A stretch of DNA of 64,000 nucleotides from HGM04593 sp045588485 (GCA_045588485.1 JAZNEI010000026.1:10389-74388); one strand, 5' to 3'; counted from the first letter of the stretch, positions 34,459 through 43,635 are shown. Numbers and translations: made by a program. The notes: generated by a model not told the origin, from the sequence alone.

Positions 34459-35217
34459 TTAATCGCGTCGTCCAAGATAAATCATTACGTAATAGATAAG
34501 TGTTGCTAATGACGAGAGTGCGGCAACAACGTATGTGTAAGCTGCCGAACGCAATGCACTTGATGCTGCTCTCTGGTTTGTTGTATTGCTTACCGGTGAC
34601 CTCTCTAACCATGCGAGTGCACGTCGGCTTGCATCAATCTCTACGGGGAGTGTTATAAAACTGAAGAGTGTTGTCATTGCAAAGAGTGCTATTCCAAGCA
34701 ATAGGATGGCAGGAAACATCTGTACGGTCAATATTCCTATAAGCAATATCCAGGTCATCCAACTTGATGCAATTGATACAATAGGTACCAGTTTAGAACG
34801 CATGGTAAGAGGTCCGTATGCAGTAGCATGTTGAATTGCGTGGCCACACTCGTGCGCAGCAACAGCTGCAGCTGCTACACTTGAAGAGTTATATACTCCT
34901 TCGCTGAGGTTTACGGTGCGGTCGGCAGGGTTGTAGTGGTCGGTAAGACGGCCTGCTGTGCTGATGACTTTTACATCGTATATACCATTGTCGTGCAGCA
35001 TCTTAAGAGCTATATCACGTCCTGTCATGCCGTTGCCTAATGGCATTTTTGAGAATTTGTCGAACTTGTGCTGCAGATTCATCTGGACGATATAGCTTAT
35101 TATGGCTATTCCAATGAACAGTATCCAATAGAGCATATTTCCTCCAAGGTATCCTGTTGCTCCGTTTGTTGCATAGGCTGCAATGCCTGTTGTTCCTAAA
35201 ATCGTTAAGATACTCAT
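34459..35217 (-). CDS. Membrane zinc metallopeptidase, YugP/PF04298 family
   Basis: This 252-aa protein has an N-terminal transmembrane helix (about 28-46), the zinc-binding motif HECGHAIQH (HExxH) near residue 122, and two to three further hydrophobic helices (about 145-185 and 230-250). A distal aspartate/glutamate zinc ligand probably lies in LPVEIDASRRA. The YugP-like family is widespread, but the substrates are unknown. It appears to be in one transcription unit with hisS. Confidence 0.88.
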   Translation of the reverse strand: MSILTILGTTGIAAYATNGATGYLGGNMLYWILFIGIAIISYIVQMNLQHKFDKFSKMPLGNGMTGRDIALKMLHDNGIYDVKVISTAGRLTDHYNPADRTVNLSEGVYNSSSVAAAAVAAHECGHAIQHATAYGPLTMRSKLVPIVSIASSWMTWILLIGILTVQMFPAILLLGIALFAMTTLFSFITLPVEIDASRRALAWLERSPVSNTTNQRAASSALRSAAYTYVVAALSSLATLIYYVMIYLGRRD

Positions 35218-35305
35218 TTTCTGTTTTTTAAGTTAAACATTAATTGTCGTCAATTAAAGGCTGCTTGTCTCTCTTTGCCCCGACGACTCTTTTGCTTTAT
35301 GTGAT

Positions 35306-35350
35306 AAAAACGTGCAGACGAATCAAAGGGATTGGCCTGCAACGTTTTTT
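35306..35350 (-). terminator. Candidate terminator of purA
   Basis: AAAAACGT-GCAG pairs with CTGC-AACGTTTTT, with one bulged base, around a 19-nt loop. A T-run follows on the minus strand. It lies 26 nt past the purA stop. The remaining gap 35218-35305 shows nothing definite. Confidence 0.5.
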
Positions 35351-35375
35351 ATATCTACAATGTTATCGCTCTTTG

Positions 35376-36644
35376 TTAGATATTGCGTGTGATTGTCTGT
35401 TCGCGGTCGGGACCTATCGAGATATATTTTACAGGTACTCCAAGCTGCTCTTCAAGGAATTTTACGTAGTCGATGAAAGCTTGTGGAAGGTCCTCCTCGC
35501 GTGTAATCTTTGTAAGGTCACACTGCCATCCCGGAAGCTCGGTATATACAGGCTCAACGTCGCTTATGTCGTAGGGCAGATGCTCTACTGTTTCTCCGTT
35601 CTTCTTGTATGCAACACAAGCTTTAATGGTCGGGAAGGTATCCAATACGTCGCTCTTCATAAGGATGAGGTGTGTGACACCGTTTATCATTATGGTGTAT
35701 TTAAGTGCTACCAGGTCAATCCATCCGCAACGACGCTCACGCCCGGTTACAGCACCATATTCATGGCCACGGTCGCGCATCAATGCTCCAACCTCGTCAA
35801 ACAGCTCTGTAGGGAATGGGCCTGCGCCGACACGTGTGCAGTAGGCTTTTGTAATTCCGTATACATTGCCTATCCTGTTCGGAGCAATACCTAATCCTGT
35901 GCAGGCTCCTGCACAAACAGTATTCGATGATGTCACAAAGGGGTAGCTGCCAAAGTCAATATCAAGGAGACTGCCCTGTGCTCCCTCGCCAAGAACGCTC
36001 TTGCCCTCGTTCATAAGGTCGTTTACCATCTGTTCGCTGTCGATGAGTCGGAACTCCTTCAAGTAGTTGATGGCATCGAGCCATACTGCCTCGGCCTCGG
36101 CAAGATCGTAGCTAAAGTTGAGGCTTTTTAGTATCTGCTCGTGGCGTGCCTTTGCCTGTGCATATTTCTCTTCGAAATTCTCTAAGATATCGCCTACACG
36201 CAATCCGTTACGGCTTATCTTGTCGGTATATGTAGGTCCTATTCCCTTACCTGTGGTACCAACCTTGGCATCACCCTTTGCTGCCTCGTACGCAGCATCG
36301 AGTATACGGCCGGTAGGCAAAATAAGGTGCGCTTTCTTCGAGATAAACAGGTTCTTTTTAAGGTTGTATCCTGCTTTCTCAAGTTCTACCGCCTCGCCTT
36401 TGAATAGTGCGGGGTCCAATACAACACCGTTTCCAATAATGTTTATCTGGTCGCCCTGGAAAATTCCCGAGGGGATTGAACGCAACACGAATTTTTTGCC
36501 ACCGAACTCAAGGGTGTGTCCGGCGTTAGGACCTCCCTGGAAGCGTGCTACAACATCGTATTGAGGGGTAAGTACATCAACTATCTTGCCTTTTCCCTCG
36601 TCTCCCCATTGGAGACCCAAAAGTACGTCAATCTTTTTCTTCAT
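35376..36644 (-). CDS. purA: Adenylosuccinate synthetase
   Basis: This 422-aa protein has the GTP-binding start LGLQWGDEGKGK, the GPNAGHTL motif, VGTTGKGIGPTY, and the GRERRCGWIDLVALKY region with the IMP/GTP site. It joins IMP and aspartate in the first committed step to AMP. It lies 51 nt downstream of the fur-type gene on the same strand, so the two may be co-transcribed. Confidence 0.97.
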   Translation of the reverse strand: MKKKIDVLLGLQWGDEGKGKIVDVLTPQYDVVARFQGGPNAGHTLEFGGKKFVLRSIPSGIFQGDQINIIGNGVVLDPALFKGEAVELEKAGYNLKKNLFISKKAHLILPTGRILDAAYEAAKGDAKVGTTGKGIGPTYTDKISRNGLRVGDILENFEEKYAQAKARHEQILKSLNFSYDLAEAEAVWLDAINYLKEFRLIDSEQMVNDLMNEGKSVLGEGAQGSLLDIDFGSYPFVTSSNTVCAGACTGLGIAPNRIGNVYGITKAYCTRVGAGPFPTELFDEVGALMRDRGHEYGAVTGRERRCGWIDLVALKYTIMINGVTHLILMKSDVLDTFPTIKACVAYKKNGETVEHLPYDISDVEPVYTELPGWQCDLTKITREEDLPQAFIDYVKFLEEQLGVPVKYISIGPDREQTITRNI

Positions 36645-36695
36645 ATCGTTGTTATTCTATGTTTGCTTATCTTTGACATCTTCGCCGATGGCTTA

Positions 36696-37160
36696 TTATG
36701 CTTTTTTCTGCTTTCGCCTCTTTTGCGTACGATTGCATTTGCTGCATAATCCGTATATGTACAGCGAAAAGTGTACCGGATAAAAACTTTTTATATTTGT
36801 TGCTATATTCTCGCTTATTTTAATATTTTTACCCTCTTCTACTTTGTGGCATTTGGAGCATATTGTGTAGCATTTTTCTTCACCGTAGCACTTTTCGTAA
36901 AGTGACTCTCCGCCAAACTGATGATGTATGACAAGGTCGGCCTTCATTAATAAAGCTATGGTGTTATACACCGTCGCCTTGCTTACCCTGAACTTCTCGT
37001 TCTCCTCGAGGTGCTTGTGCAGAGTGTCAATGTCGAAACATCCCTCTATGGAGTATACTGCCGATAATATTGCATAGCGCTCGGGAGTACGTCGCAGTTT
37101 GTTCTCTTTTAAGTAACCGGTAAATAATTGTTCTACTATCTCTGCGGTGGTTGTATCCAT
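36696..37160 (-). CDS. Fur-family transcriptional regulator
   Basis: This 154-aa protein has a winged-helix DNA-binding half (TPERYAILSAV; the recognition helix region VSKATVYNTIALL near 58-70) and a metal-binding dimer half (HHQFGGESLYE, then CSKCHKVEEG and a terminal CSKC). Those two CxxC pairs are the structural zinc site. The C-terminus is strongly basic (RTQKRRKQKKA). It could sense iron or peroxide. The metal cannot be assigned from sequence, and I give no gene symbol. A second Fur-family gene lies at 43636-44037. Confidence 0.9.
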   Translation of the reverse strand: MDTTTAEIVEQLFTGYLKENKLRRTPERYAILSAVYSIEGCFDIDTLHKHLEENEKFRVSKATVYNTIALLMKADLVIHHQFGGESLYEKCYGEEKCYTICSKCHKVEEGKNIKISENIATNIKSFYPVHFSLYIYGLCSKCNRTQKRRKQKKA

Positions 37161-37232
37161 CTGTGCGTAGTTGCTACAAAGTTATCTCTTTTTTTATAAT
37201 ACTATTATGTATATACTCTTTTTTATTGTTTT

Positions 37233-37856
37233 TTAGATAAAAATATGTTGCATTTGTGGGTGGCTTGCTATTTTATCGGGACAATCCTCATCAAGAGTAC
37301 TGTATTTCTGTAACGATGCATAGGCGCATGTCTGTAATACTTTGTTACCATTCTCGGGTGACAACACACGTGCCGCAACCGATAAATAGCGAGTCTCATA
37401 GTCGGCATCAGGTCTTATGCCTTGGCGAAACAGATGCGACAGAGTGAGGAAGCCGCAGTAGGAGAAAAGCCCCTCTTCGCTCTCTATCCATTTCATTGCC
37501 AGCTGTGACGCATCGGGAAGATGGCATAGCAGCAGCATCGACAGTTGGTCGGCTACCTCGGTAAAAGGAGTCTCGGCTATCCACAAATGTGCATCTTCGG
37601 CAGTAAATGTTTCACTTGGCATAAGCATTATTGCCAGCATCTTGCACTCTCTGATATTCTCTTGCCACAGTGCAAGCGCAAGGGTACGTTCTTTGGGATA
37701 TTGGGCTGCAATTTTTTTAAGACGAGGAATCTCGACTCCAAAATTAATTTTGTAGTCAAGGCCCTGTCTGCGTTGCAACGATGAGACTATGCCATTCATC
37801 GACAGCCGCAGGCTTTTCTTAATTTCCAATATCCTGTCGCGTACAGTCTGATTCAT
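37233..37856 (-). CDS. DNA alkylation repair protein, AlkD-like HEAT-repeat
   Basis: This 207-aa all-helical protein matches the AlkD-like family common in Bacteroidota: LDYKINFGVEIPRLKKIA near 35, then repeated helical pairs (LALALWQENIRECKMLAIML, FTEVADQLSMLLL). AlkD enzymes excise positively charged alkylated bases. Whether the catalytic aspartate is present cannot be judged without an alignment. It follows the AraC-type gene by 8 nt. Confidence 0.75.
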   Translation of the reverse strand: MNQTVRDRILEIKKSLRLSMNGIVSSLQRRQGLDYKINFGVEIPRLKKIAAQYPKERTLALALWQENIRECKMLAIMLMPSETFTAEDAHLWIAETPFTEVADQLSMLLLCHLPDASQLAMKWIESEEGLFSYCGFLTLSHLFRQGIRPDADYETRYLSVAARVLSPENGNKVLQTCAYASLQKYSTLDEDCPDKIASHPQMQHIFI

Positions 37857-37864
37857 CTTGTCGG

Positions 37865-38299
37865 TTATTTGCTGTTATTGTGTCTTTTACGGTAGTTATT
37901 GGGCGTTTCACCCATTATGCGGAAGAACGATGCATAAAATGATTGTCTGTTCGCAAAACCAACCGATAGGCCAATCTCTTCTATTGTCATATCGTTATAG
38001 CGCTTGTCGGTCATTCGATGCAACGACTCTTTAACACGATACTCGTTTACCAGACACGAAAAATTGGTATTGAAACGAGAGTTGATAACTGCCGATATAT
38101 AACGGGTATTTGTTCCTAACTCTTTGGCTAGGTCTTTTGCCGAGAATTCCTTGTCGCGGTAACGTTTCTCTATTACCACGATATTCAGGATTTTGTCGTA
38201 CAACTCATCTGCCAGTTCGGCACGTATGAGAGAACGATATGCTGCGTTCTTCTCCTTTTTTTCCCTTATATTATAGGGTGTAGAGCTTTTTTCTGTCAT
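37865..38299 (-). CDS. AraC-type DNA-binding protein without a ligand domain
   Basis: This 144-aa protein is an AraC/XylS helix-turn-helix pair: first HTH SAKDLAKELGTNTRYISAVIN near 53-73, and second HTH TIEEIGLSVGFANRQSFYASF near 110-130, with GETPNNYRK at the end. Only about 45 residues precede the HTH region, so there is no sensor domain. The signal is likely to be level of expression or a partner. It is directly upstream of the AlkD gene and probably shares its transcript. A promoter box lies 30 nt upstream. Confidence 0.88.
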   Translation of the reverse strand: MTEKSSTPYNIREKKEKNAAYRSLIRAELADELYDKILNIVVIEKRYRDKEFSAKDLAKELGTNTRYISAVINSRFNTNFSCLVNEYRVKESLHRMTDKRYNDMTIEEIGLSVGFANRQSFYASFFRIMGETPNNYRKRHNNSK

Positions 38300-38328
38300 A
38301 AATATAGCTTGTTTTTTCCAATGTTGCC

Positions 38329-38336
38329 CAAATATA
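38329..38336 (-). promoter_or_regulatory. Promoter -7 box of the AraC-AlkD unit
   Basis: TATATTTG on the minus strand fits TAnnTTTG, 30 nt before the ATG. The rest of the 38337-38463 gap is AT-rich, with no gene; a weak AACCA/TGGTT stem near 38441 might terminate the TPR gene. Confidence 0.5.
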
Positions 38337-38463
38337 CATTATTTTTTTCAGAGGGTGTATAACTTTTTTAATAAAAAAAAGCTAAAATCGTTTTTAACAA
38401 GGAATATGCTATTAATTACTCTTTATTGGAGATAAGATTAACCACGTTTTTGGTTGTTTTGTA

Positions 38464-39288
38464 CTACTTTTTGTTACACTCTTTGTACATCTCGGTGAGT
38501 GTCGCTTTTTCGTGTCCGGCTGCTACGGCTTTGTCGAGTGCGGCGTGGGCAGCACGTCTGTCACCTTGTGCCAATAGAAGTTGTGCGTGTGCAATGTGAT
38601 AACGTGCATTTTGAGGGCTGAGTTCTGTTGCTTTCTCAATATCCATTATGGCAAGGGAGGTCAGTTTCTCTTCACGTTCCACGTTGCTGCGTGCATAATA
38701 GTATTCGGCATTTTGGGGATTTCCGTCTATCAATAATCCAAGCAGCATTAGCGAGTCGTTGAGTCGCCCTGCGCGATGATAGAGCAGTGCCAGTGATAGT
38801 CGGGCATCGTTATCGTTTGGTTCTATGGATAGAAGGGTGTTATAGTCGGTATATGCTTTTTCGTACTCTTTTTTCTGCCCATATATATATGCACGCATAA
38901 ACAGAGCGTGAGTATTACGTGGCTCAATGGATAGAGCGTTGCTGTAGTCGGCAAGTGCGCTGTCGTTGTTCTCTTGCTCAAGATAAATACGTGCCCGTTG
39001 CAGCATTATCTGTGCCGATTCGGGGTTATAGGAAAGCGCCTTGGTGTATGATTCGACAGCATCTTTTGTCCTGCCCGATTGCCACTGGGCAAATGCAAGG
39101 TTGCTGTATGCATATTCGTTTAGTTTATTGGTAGAGTCTTTCTCTGTGACCTGCTTGAATAATTCGGTTGCTCTGACGTAATCATTTGCTTTAAGGTACT
39201 TTTCTCCCTCGGCGAAGAGGCTCTCATAGCTCTGTGCCATTATTGTCGAGCTTATCAATATGATAATTATAGTGGTTAATGTTCTCAT
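38464..39288 (-). CDS. Secreted TPR-repeat protein
   Basis: This 274-aa protein has a cleavable signal peptide (1-18, ending in MAQ). It is then almost entirely tetratricopeptide repeats, with about six units carrying the A-Y-x-x-A-L pattern (for example AFAQWQSGRTKDAVESYTKAL near 70). TPR proteins of the periplasm act as scaffolds. The partner is unknown. The promoter is at 39312-39319, divergent from the SUMF1-type gene. Confidence 0.85.
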   Translation of the reverse strand: MRTLTTIIIILISSTIMAQSYESLFAEGEKYLKANDYVRATELFKQVTEKDSTNKLNEYAYSNLAFAQWQSGRTKDAVESYTKALSYNPESAQIMLQRARIYLEQENNDSALADYSNALSIEPRNTHALFMRAYIYGQKKEYEKAYTDYNTLLSIEPNDNDARLSLALLYHRAGRLNDSLMLLGLLIDGNPQNAEYYYARSNVEREEKLTSLAIMDIEKATELSPQNARYHIAHAQLLLAQGDRRAAHAALDKAVAAGHEKATLTEMYKECNKK

Positions 39289-39311
39289 AAACTGTTTTTT
39301 CTTTATCTATG

Positions 39312-39319
39312 CGAAGATA
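39312..39319 (-). promoter_or_regulatory. TPR gene promoter -7 box
   Basis: TATCTTCG on the minus strand lies 23 nt before the ATG. It is divergent from 39427-39434. Confidence 0.5.
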
Positions 39320-39426
39320 ATGCTTTTATATGGTATTGTCTCTCATATACTGCTTATTTTAAATGTTTATAACATTATGTTGCACAAGATGTGTGTAAAA
39401 GGATTTAACGGAACAATAAAATTTAT

Positions 39427-39434
39427 TAACTTTG
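39427..39434 (+). promoter_or_regulatory. SUMF1-type gene promoter -7 box
   Basis: TAACTTTG fits TAnnTTTG and lies 74 nt before the ATG at 39509. Confidence 0.45.
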
Positions 39435-39508
39435 TAAAAAAGTATTGACACCCCTTAATGAATAGGGAATAGAGGTATTATTGAGGAGTTTGTAAATAGT
39501 TTTAATAT

Positions 39509-40288
39509 ATGAAAAAGATTAAATTTTATTTAGGTTTAATGCTGCTTGTGTTGGCATCGTGCACTACAAAGCAGGGGGGCGAGAATGATGGTCTTATTGC
39601 AAAGGATTACACAGTTAATGGTGTGACATTTAAAATGATAGCAGTGGAGGGTGGTACTTTTGTAATGGGGTCTACCGAAAATGCTCCAGGAGCCGAACCC
39701 GATGAGTATCCTAAACATAAGGTTACTGTAAGCAATTTCTTTTTGGGCGAGACCGAGGTTACACAAGAACTGTGGGTGGCTGTAATGGGTAATAATCCTT
39801 CGGGATATACCGATGATACTCAGTTGCCGGTAGAGTCGGTGACGTGGAACGATTGTCAACAGTTTATTTCTAAATTGAATGAGATTACAGGTGCCTCTTT
39901 CCGCTTACCTACCGAAGCCGAGTGGGAGTATGCTGCTCGAGGAGGCAACCATTCAAAAGGGTATCTTTATAGCGGAAGTGACACTCTCTCTAATGTAGGA
40001 TGGTACAAAGATAATGCCGAGGAGCGTCCTCATAAGGTAAAGCAGTTGACACCCAATGAACTTGGACTTTATGATATGAGTGGAAATATCTGGGAGTGGT
40101 GCAGCGATTGGATGGGCGATTATACTGCCGACGATGCGGTGAACCCACAAGGTCCAGCCGAGGGAAGAACACGTATAGTACGCGGCGGAAGCTGGCTGGT
40201 TGATGCACCCGTTTGCCGTCCTGCCGACCGCAGTTCGGGAGCGCCAAGAGGAGGCGGTTGTATCGTGGGACTCCGCTTGGCTCTATAA
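39509..40288 (+). CDS. SUMF1/FGE-fold lipoprotein, probably not catalytic
   Basis: This 259-aa lipoprotein (lipobox LASC, Cys18) carries an SUMF1/formylglycine-generating-enzyme fold: FVMGSTENAP near 50, GETEVTQELW, the segment RLPTEAEWEYAARGG, and DMSGNIWEWCSDW. The C-terminal RGGSW region reads GGSWLVDAPVCRPADR: only the second of the two copper-binding cysteines of true FGE is present. It is therefore more likely a binding or structural protein, as in many Bacteroidota paralogues, and not a sulfatase activator. No sulfatase gene is in the window. Confidence 0.85.
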   Translation: MKKIKFYLGLMLLVLASCTTKQGGENDGLIAKDYTVNGVTFKMIAVEGGTFVMGSTENAPGAEPDEYPKHKVTVSNFFLGETEVTQELWVAVMGNNPSGYTDDTQLPVESVTWNDCQQFISKLNEITGASFRLPTEAEWEYAARGGNHSKGYLYSGSDTLSNVGWYKDNAEERPHKVKQLTPNELGLYDMSGNIWEWCSDWMGDYTADDAVNPQGPAEGRTRIVRGGSWLVDAPVCRPADRSSGAPRGGGCIVGLRLAL

Positions 40289-40326
40289 ATCTATCGGAAT
40301 ATTTGTTTCTTAGATAGATAAAGGAT

Positions 40327-40362
40327 AAAAAAACGGGAGAGGATGTTAATCCAATCCCGTTT
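40327..40362 (-). terminator. Intrinsic terminator after tRNA-Arg
   Basis: On the minus strand AAACGGGA and TCCCGTTT pair, with a possible inner GGAT/ATCC stem, and a run of T follows. The element starts 4 nt after the tRNA 3' end. It lies between tRNA-Arg and the convergent SUMF1-type gene. Confidence 0.75.
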
Positions 40363-40365
40363 AAG

Positions 40366-40437
40366 TACTCCCGACGAGAATCGAACTCGTATCTTAGCTT
40401 TAGGAGAGCCACATTCTATCCATTGAACTACGAGAGC
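40366..40437 (-). tRNA. tRNA-Arg (anticodon CCU)
   Basis: This 72-nt cloverleaf has acceptor GCTCTCG with CGGGAGT, a D-arm with AATGGATA loop, an anticodon stem TGGCT/AGCTA with loop CTCCTAA (anticodon CCU, reading AGG), and a T-arm with TTCGATT loop. The first acceptor pair would be G-U, which is unusual. CCA is not encoded. A -7 box TATCTTCG (40479-40486) is upstream on the minus strand. Confidence 0.92.
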
Positions 40438-40478
40438 AGAAACATTGCCACAAATAGTGTGGCTAACGAATCCGGCTG

Positions 40479-40486
40479 CGAAGATA
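40479..40486 (-). promoter_or_regulatory. tRNA-Arg promoter -7 box
   Basis: TATCTTCG on the minus strand. Between it and the tRNA is a GCCACA/TGTGGC stem (40447-40463), which may guide 5' processing. Confidence 0.5.
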
Positions 40487-40520
40487 GCTATTCTTTTGCA
40501 AAAAGTAAAATTTTAGAAAC

Positions 40521-40556
40521 AAAAAGAGGGTGTATTGTCACGACAATACACCCTCT
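40521..40556 (-). terminator. Intrinsic terminator of the C10 peptidase gene
   Basis: AGAGGGTGTATTGT and ACAATACACCCTCT form a perfect 14-bp stem with a 4-nt loop. A T-run follows on the minus strand. Confidence 0.9.
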
Positions 40557-40587
40557 GATTATCATATTACCAATGTAATCGCTTCAG

Positions 40588-43482
40588 TTATTTCACTGAA
40601 ACTTTTACTGTATGGCTACCGTTGGCATCAACTATATTTACAATGTATAGTCCGTGTGCAACATTTATGTTTGTATTGTTACCCTGATAAACAAGGCTAC
40701 CATCGAGAGCATATACTTTTATCACAGCCTGTTCAGTTGCTCCTGATATGTTAATGCTGTTGTTGCCCGATGTTACAATAATGTTGTTCTCTACCATTGT
40801 AGCGACACCGGTAGCATGGTCTCCCGTTGAGAAAGAGCCGTTGTCGGGGTAGGTAATTCTATTGTTCGATACCTCACCAAGCTGCATCTTATCGGCCGAA
40901 TAGTACTTTATCGACAGTATCCAATCTCCATACAGACTACCGCACTGACAGGGTATTGTTACATTTACGGGAGTACCCTCGGTAATCTCTACGGGTATAT
41001 AATCGCTCTCGGCGACACTGTTGATTCCGCTTAATGTGTTTACCTTGATATATCCGCTGAAACTTCCGCCAACGCAATCGAGAGAGGTGCTTACTGTAAA
41101 CTCCTTATTTACGGCAACGGTCTTGTTGTTGATATTCATAGGTGCCGAAACATAAGGCCTTGTTACCTCTTTTGCATTTATTGTAAAGTAGTTGTTGCTT
41201 GTAGTATGGCGTACATACTCCCATTTGTTATTCTTAAATTCACGGATATCCACCATATACTGACCTGTGGGCAGCGCGGGGAAGTAGTGAATAGTTGAGC
41301 AGGTAAGTACCTTGTTACCACCACCTCGAACATTATTAATTTCCTCGCTATGGATGAGATACTCCTTGCCTGTCATATTATTCTGTACAAACACTCCTAC
41401 GGTTCCGCTGTATGCCTCGCCGTTGGTTGCAATGTTGTTGATGCGTGCTCTGATATTGGTAGCCGAGCCATTGTTTATATCCTTTACGCTGTACTCGGTA
41501 ACAGTGGGCAGTGCTCCGGAGGGGAGTGTTTTAATATCGAGTGTGTCGGAAGTACCCTCGACAAAATACATCTTCTCTGTGTCAAACTCGGTTGAGTTGT
41601 CAAGGTAGGAGTTTCTTATATTATAAGCAAAAGAGATAAAGTATCGTCCGCTGTAGCTCAGACGTATATTTGTGCTGAAGGGGAGTGCAATCTCCTGCTC
41701 ATCGAGCACCTCCATAAGTTTGGGATTGCTTGTCTGAGGTTCGCTTGTCCATGTTCCGTCGCTGTTCTCTTTATTCAGTACAGGAATCACAAGTATTAAG
41801 CGGTTGTCTTTATTCCTGTTCACGATTCTGGCCTCCATATTAATCTTGTCGCCAATGAACATTGGACGTGGTTGGAATGTAAGACGTGATAATGTTACTT
41901 TTGGCATGGAGTTTGTAACGATTACATGGGTGTCGGTAACCTCTATCGACAAACCATTGTTTGCACCGGGCATTATGGCAAACTCGCCATCGGTGTGTCT
42001 GTATACGATGCGCATTGTATACTTTCCTTTGGGCAGATATAGGCCGCCGCTGTTTTGCTTTGTCTGAACCTGAAGAGTATATATATATCCGCCTGAATCG
42101 TCAGCTTTAAGGGTAAACATTTCGTTTCCTAAAGATACTCTTGTGACATTGCCTGCTTTGTCTGTAATATCGGCTGCAAGCTCTATATTGAATGCAGAAT
42201 GCGACCAGTTAAGGTAACTTGCGAGTATGCGGAATCGAGCAGTACCACTGCTTTTGTTGATTGCTGCTTCGTATTTCTCGAGTGGTGTTTGCTGCATTGG
42301 GCCTACAGGAGCAAGGATATATATTGTGGGGTCACCCTCACGTTTCACCTCGCCCTCTTCACGTGGGTGGATATTGGCTATGATAGCCTGTCCGACGCTG
42401 TACTCTCCGGCACCGCCACCTGTGCCGATTCCATCGGGCTTCATATATGCCATGTCAAAGAAACCATCGTATGCTCCGTTCCAACCCCAGTTTATATGCA
42501 GATAGTTGTTCTCGTCTATTCCGTCACATACAAAGGCATGACCTGCTCCTGTTGTGAATCCGAATCCTGTGTACACCAAAGGCTGACGAGCCTCAAGGTT
42601 ACTGCGCAGTACATTCATCCATGTTTCGTCCGAGTGCTCCAAACGACGATAAATGCGTGCCTCACTCGAGTAGTCGAATACATTTACAAGTGCATCTATG
42701 GCCTCGACGTTGTTACTGCCTGTACCCGAAAGAGCGTAACTGCTGTTTATAGCCTTTCCAACATCTACCATAAGCTGCGCAACCTCGTCGGCATTATCCT
42801 GGTCGTAGATTCCTGTGTAGCTGTTGAGCATCTTACTCCAGTTATATTTGCGTTTTGTGAGGTCTATTCTTTCGCTGCTTCCTGTAATATTGCTCTTCCA
42901 GGTAATAGCCTTAAGAGGAGTAACAGGCCAAGCATGAAACTTCATAACCTGTGCAACGGCTGTTGCTGTACAACCGGTAGGAGGATATTGTAAACCTATT
43001 TGTGGACATTTTCTATTGTATGGGCTGTTTTGATCCCAAGTAGTTTTCAGCATAGGCTCGATGCGCTTGCCTGTTGCTCTTTGAATGGGTGCAGCCTTGC
43101 CCTGACGCACCTGCTCGACATAGTGGTTGTACATATCCAACCACTCTACAAGTGGCTGTGGCATTTCGATGTCGGTGCGTGTCTCGCTTGTAGAATATCC
43201 TACGATGGGTTCCAAGAGGTCGTCGCCCGAGACTATGACAAAACCGGTGGACGACTCCTCGGTAAAGATGTAATAATTCTCTTCGGTATCTTTATTGATG
43301 TTTCTGTCGGTAGAACGGCTCTTTTGTGGAGCAAGTCTCATTCGTGCCTCTCCTTTTTCGGGTGCTACCTTCTTCCAAAAACTCGAAGCAATTTCCCGAG
43401 CCTTTTCGGGGCTGATGGGACCTGCAATAGCAGTTGCTGCTATAAAAAACAGTAGAGTGTAAAGAGTAAATAGTCTTTTCAT
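40588..43482 (-). CDS. Secreted C10 cysteine peptidase (streptopain type) with a type IX sorting domain
   Basis: This 964-aa protein has a signal peptide (1-20), a Spi-like propeptide (about 22-135), and a C10 peptidase domain with catalytic Cys171 in PTGCTATAVAQV and His315 in GAGHAFVCDG, plus the NWGWNG motif at 331-336. Several beta-sandwich domains follow (about 390-880). The last 70 residues, with VIKVYALDGSLVYQG and a final VKVSVK, fit a T9SS type A sorting domain. Relatives include streptopain (SpeB) and Porphyromonas PrtT. It probably cleaves extracellular proteins after propeptide removal. A terminator follows. Confidence 0.92.
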   Translation of the reverse strand: MKRLFTLYTLLFFIAATAIAGPISPEKAREIASSFWKKVAPEKGEARMRLAPQKSRSTDRNINKDTEENYYIFTEESSTGFVIVSGDDLLEPIVGYSTSETRTDIEMPQPLVEWLDMYNHYVEQVRQGKAAPIQRATGKRIEPMLKTTWDQNSPYNRKCPQIGLQYPPTGCTATAVAQVMKFHAWPVTPLKAITWKSNITGSSERIDLTKRKYNWSKMLNSYTGIYDQDNADEVAQLMVDVGKAINSSYALSGTGSNNVEAIDALVNVFDYSSEARIYRRLEHSDETWMNVLRSNLEARQPLVYTGFGFTTGAGHAFVCDGIDENNYLHINWGWNGAYDGFFDMAYMKPDGIGTGGGAGEYSVGQAIIANIHPREEGEVKREGDPTIYILAPVGPMQQTPLEKYEAAINKSSGTARFRILASYLNWSHSAFNIELAADITDKAGNVTRVSLGNEMFTLKADDSGGYIYTLQVQTKQNSGGLYLPKGKYTMRIVYRHTDGEFAIMPGANNGLSIEVTDTHVIVTNSMPKVTLSRLTFQPRPMFIGDKINMEARIVNRNKDNRLILVIPVLNKENSDGTWTSEPQTSNPKLMEVLDEQEIALPFSTNIRLSYSGRYFISFAYNIRNSYLDNSTEFDTEKMYFVEGTSDTLDIKTLPSGALPTVTEYSVKDINNGSATNIRARINNIATNGEAYSGTVGVFVQNNMTGKEYLIHSEEINNVRGGGNKVLTCSTIHYFPALPTGQYMVDIREFKNNKWEYVRHTTSNNYFTINAKEVTRPYVSAPMNINNKTVAVNKEFTVSTSLDCVGGSFSGYIKVNTLSGINSVAESDYIPVEITEGTPVNVTIPCQCGSLYGDWILSIKYYSADKMQLGEVSNNRITYPDNGSFSTGDHATGVATMVENNIIVTSGNNSINISGATEQAVIKVYALDGSLVYQGNNTNINVAHGLYIVNIVDANGSHTVKVSVK

Positions 43483-43528
43483 TATTAGCTTTTTAAAGTT
43501 TAAGATTTTTTACTTAATAATTTCAGTG

Positions 43529-43536
43529 CGAAAATA
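43529..43536 (-). promoter_or_regulatory. Candidate C10 peptidase promoter -7 box
   Basis: TATTTTCG on the minus strand lies 46 nt before the ATG. No -33 element is clear. Confidence 0.4.
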
Positions 43537-43635
43537 ATGAAAAAACGGGAAAAATGTTAGCTTTAATAGCAAAATGTGTTGATTGCTGTGAAATAGTATG
43601 TAAAAATGTCTTCTTAATGTGGATATTCTCTTTTT

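Noticed and set aside
42199..42993. 264-codon plus-strand frame within the C10 peptidase gene
   Set aside because: It is antisense to the catalytic domain coding region, with no recognisable protein features.
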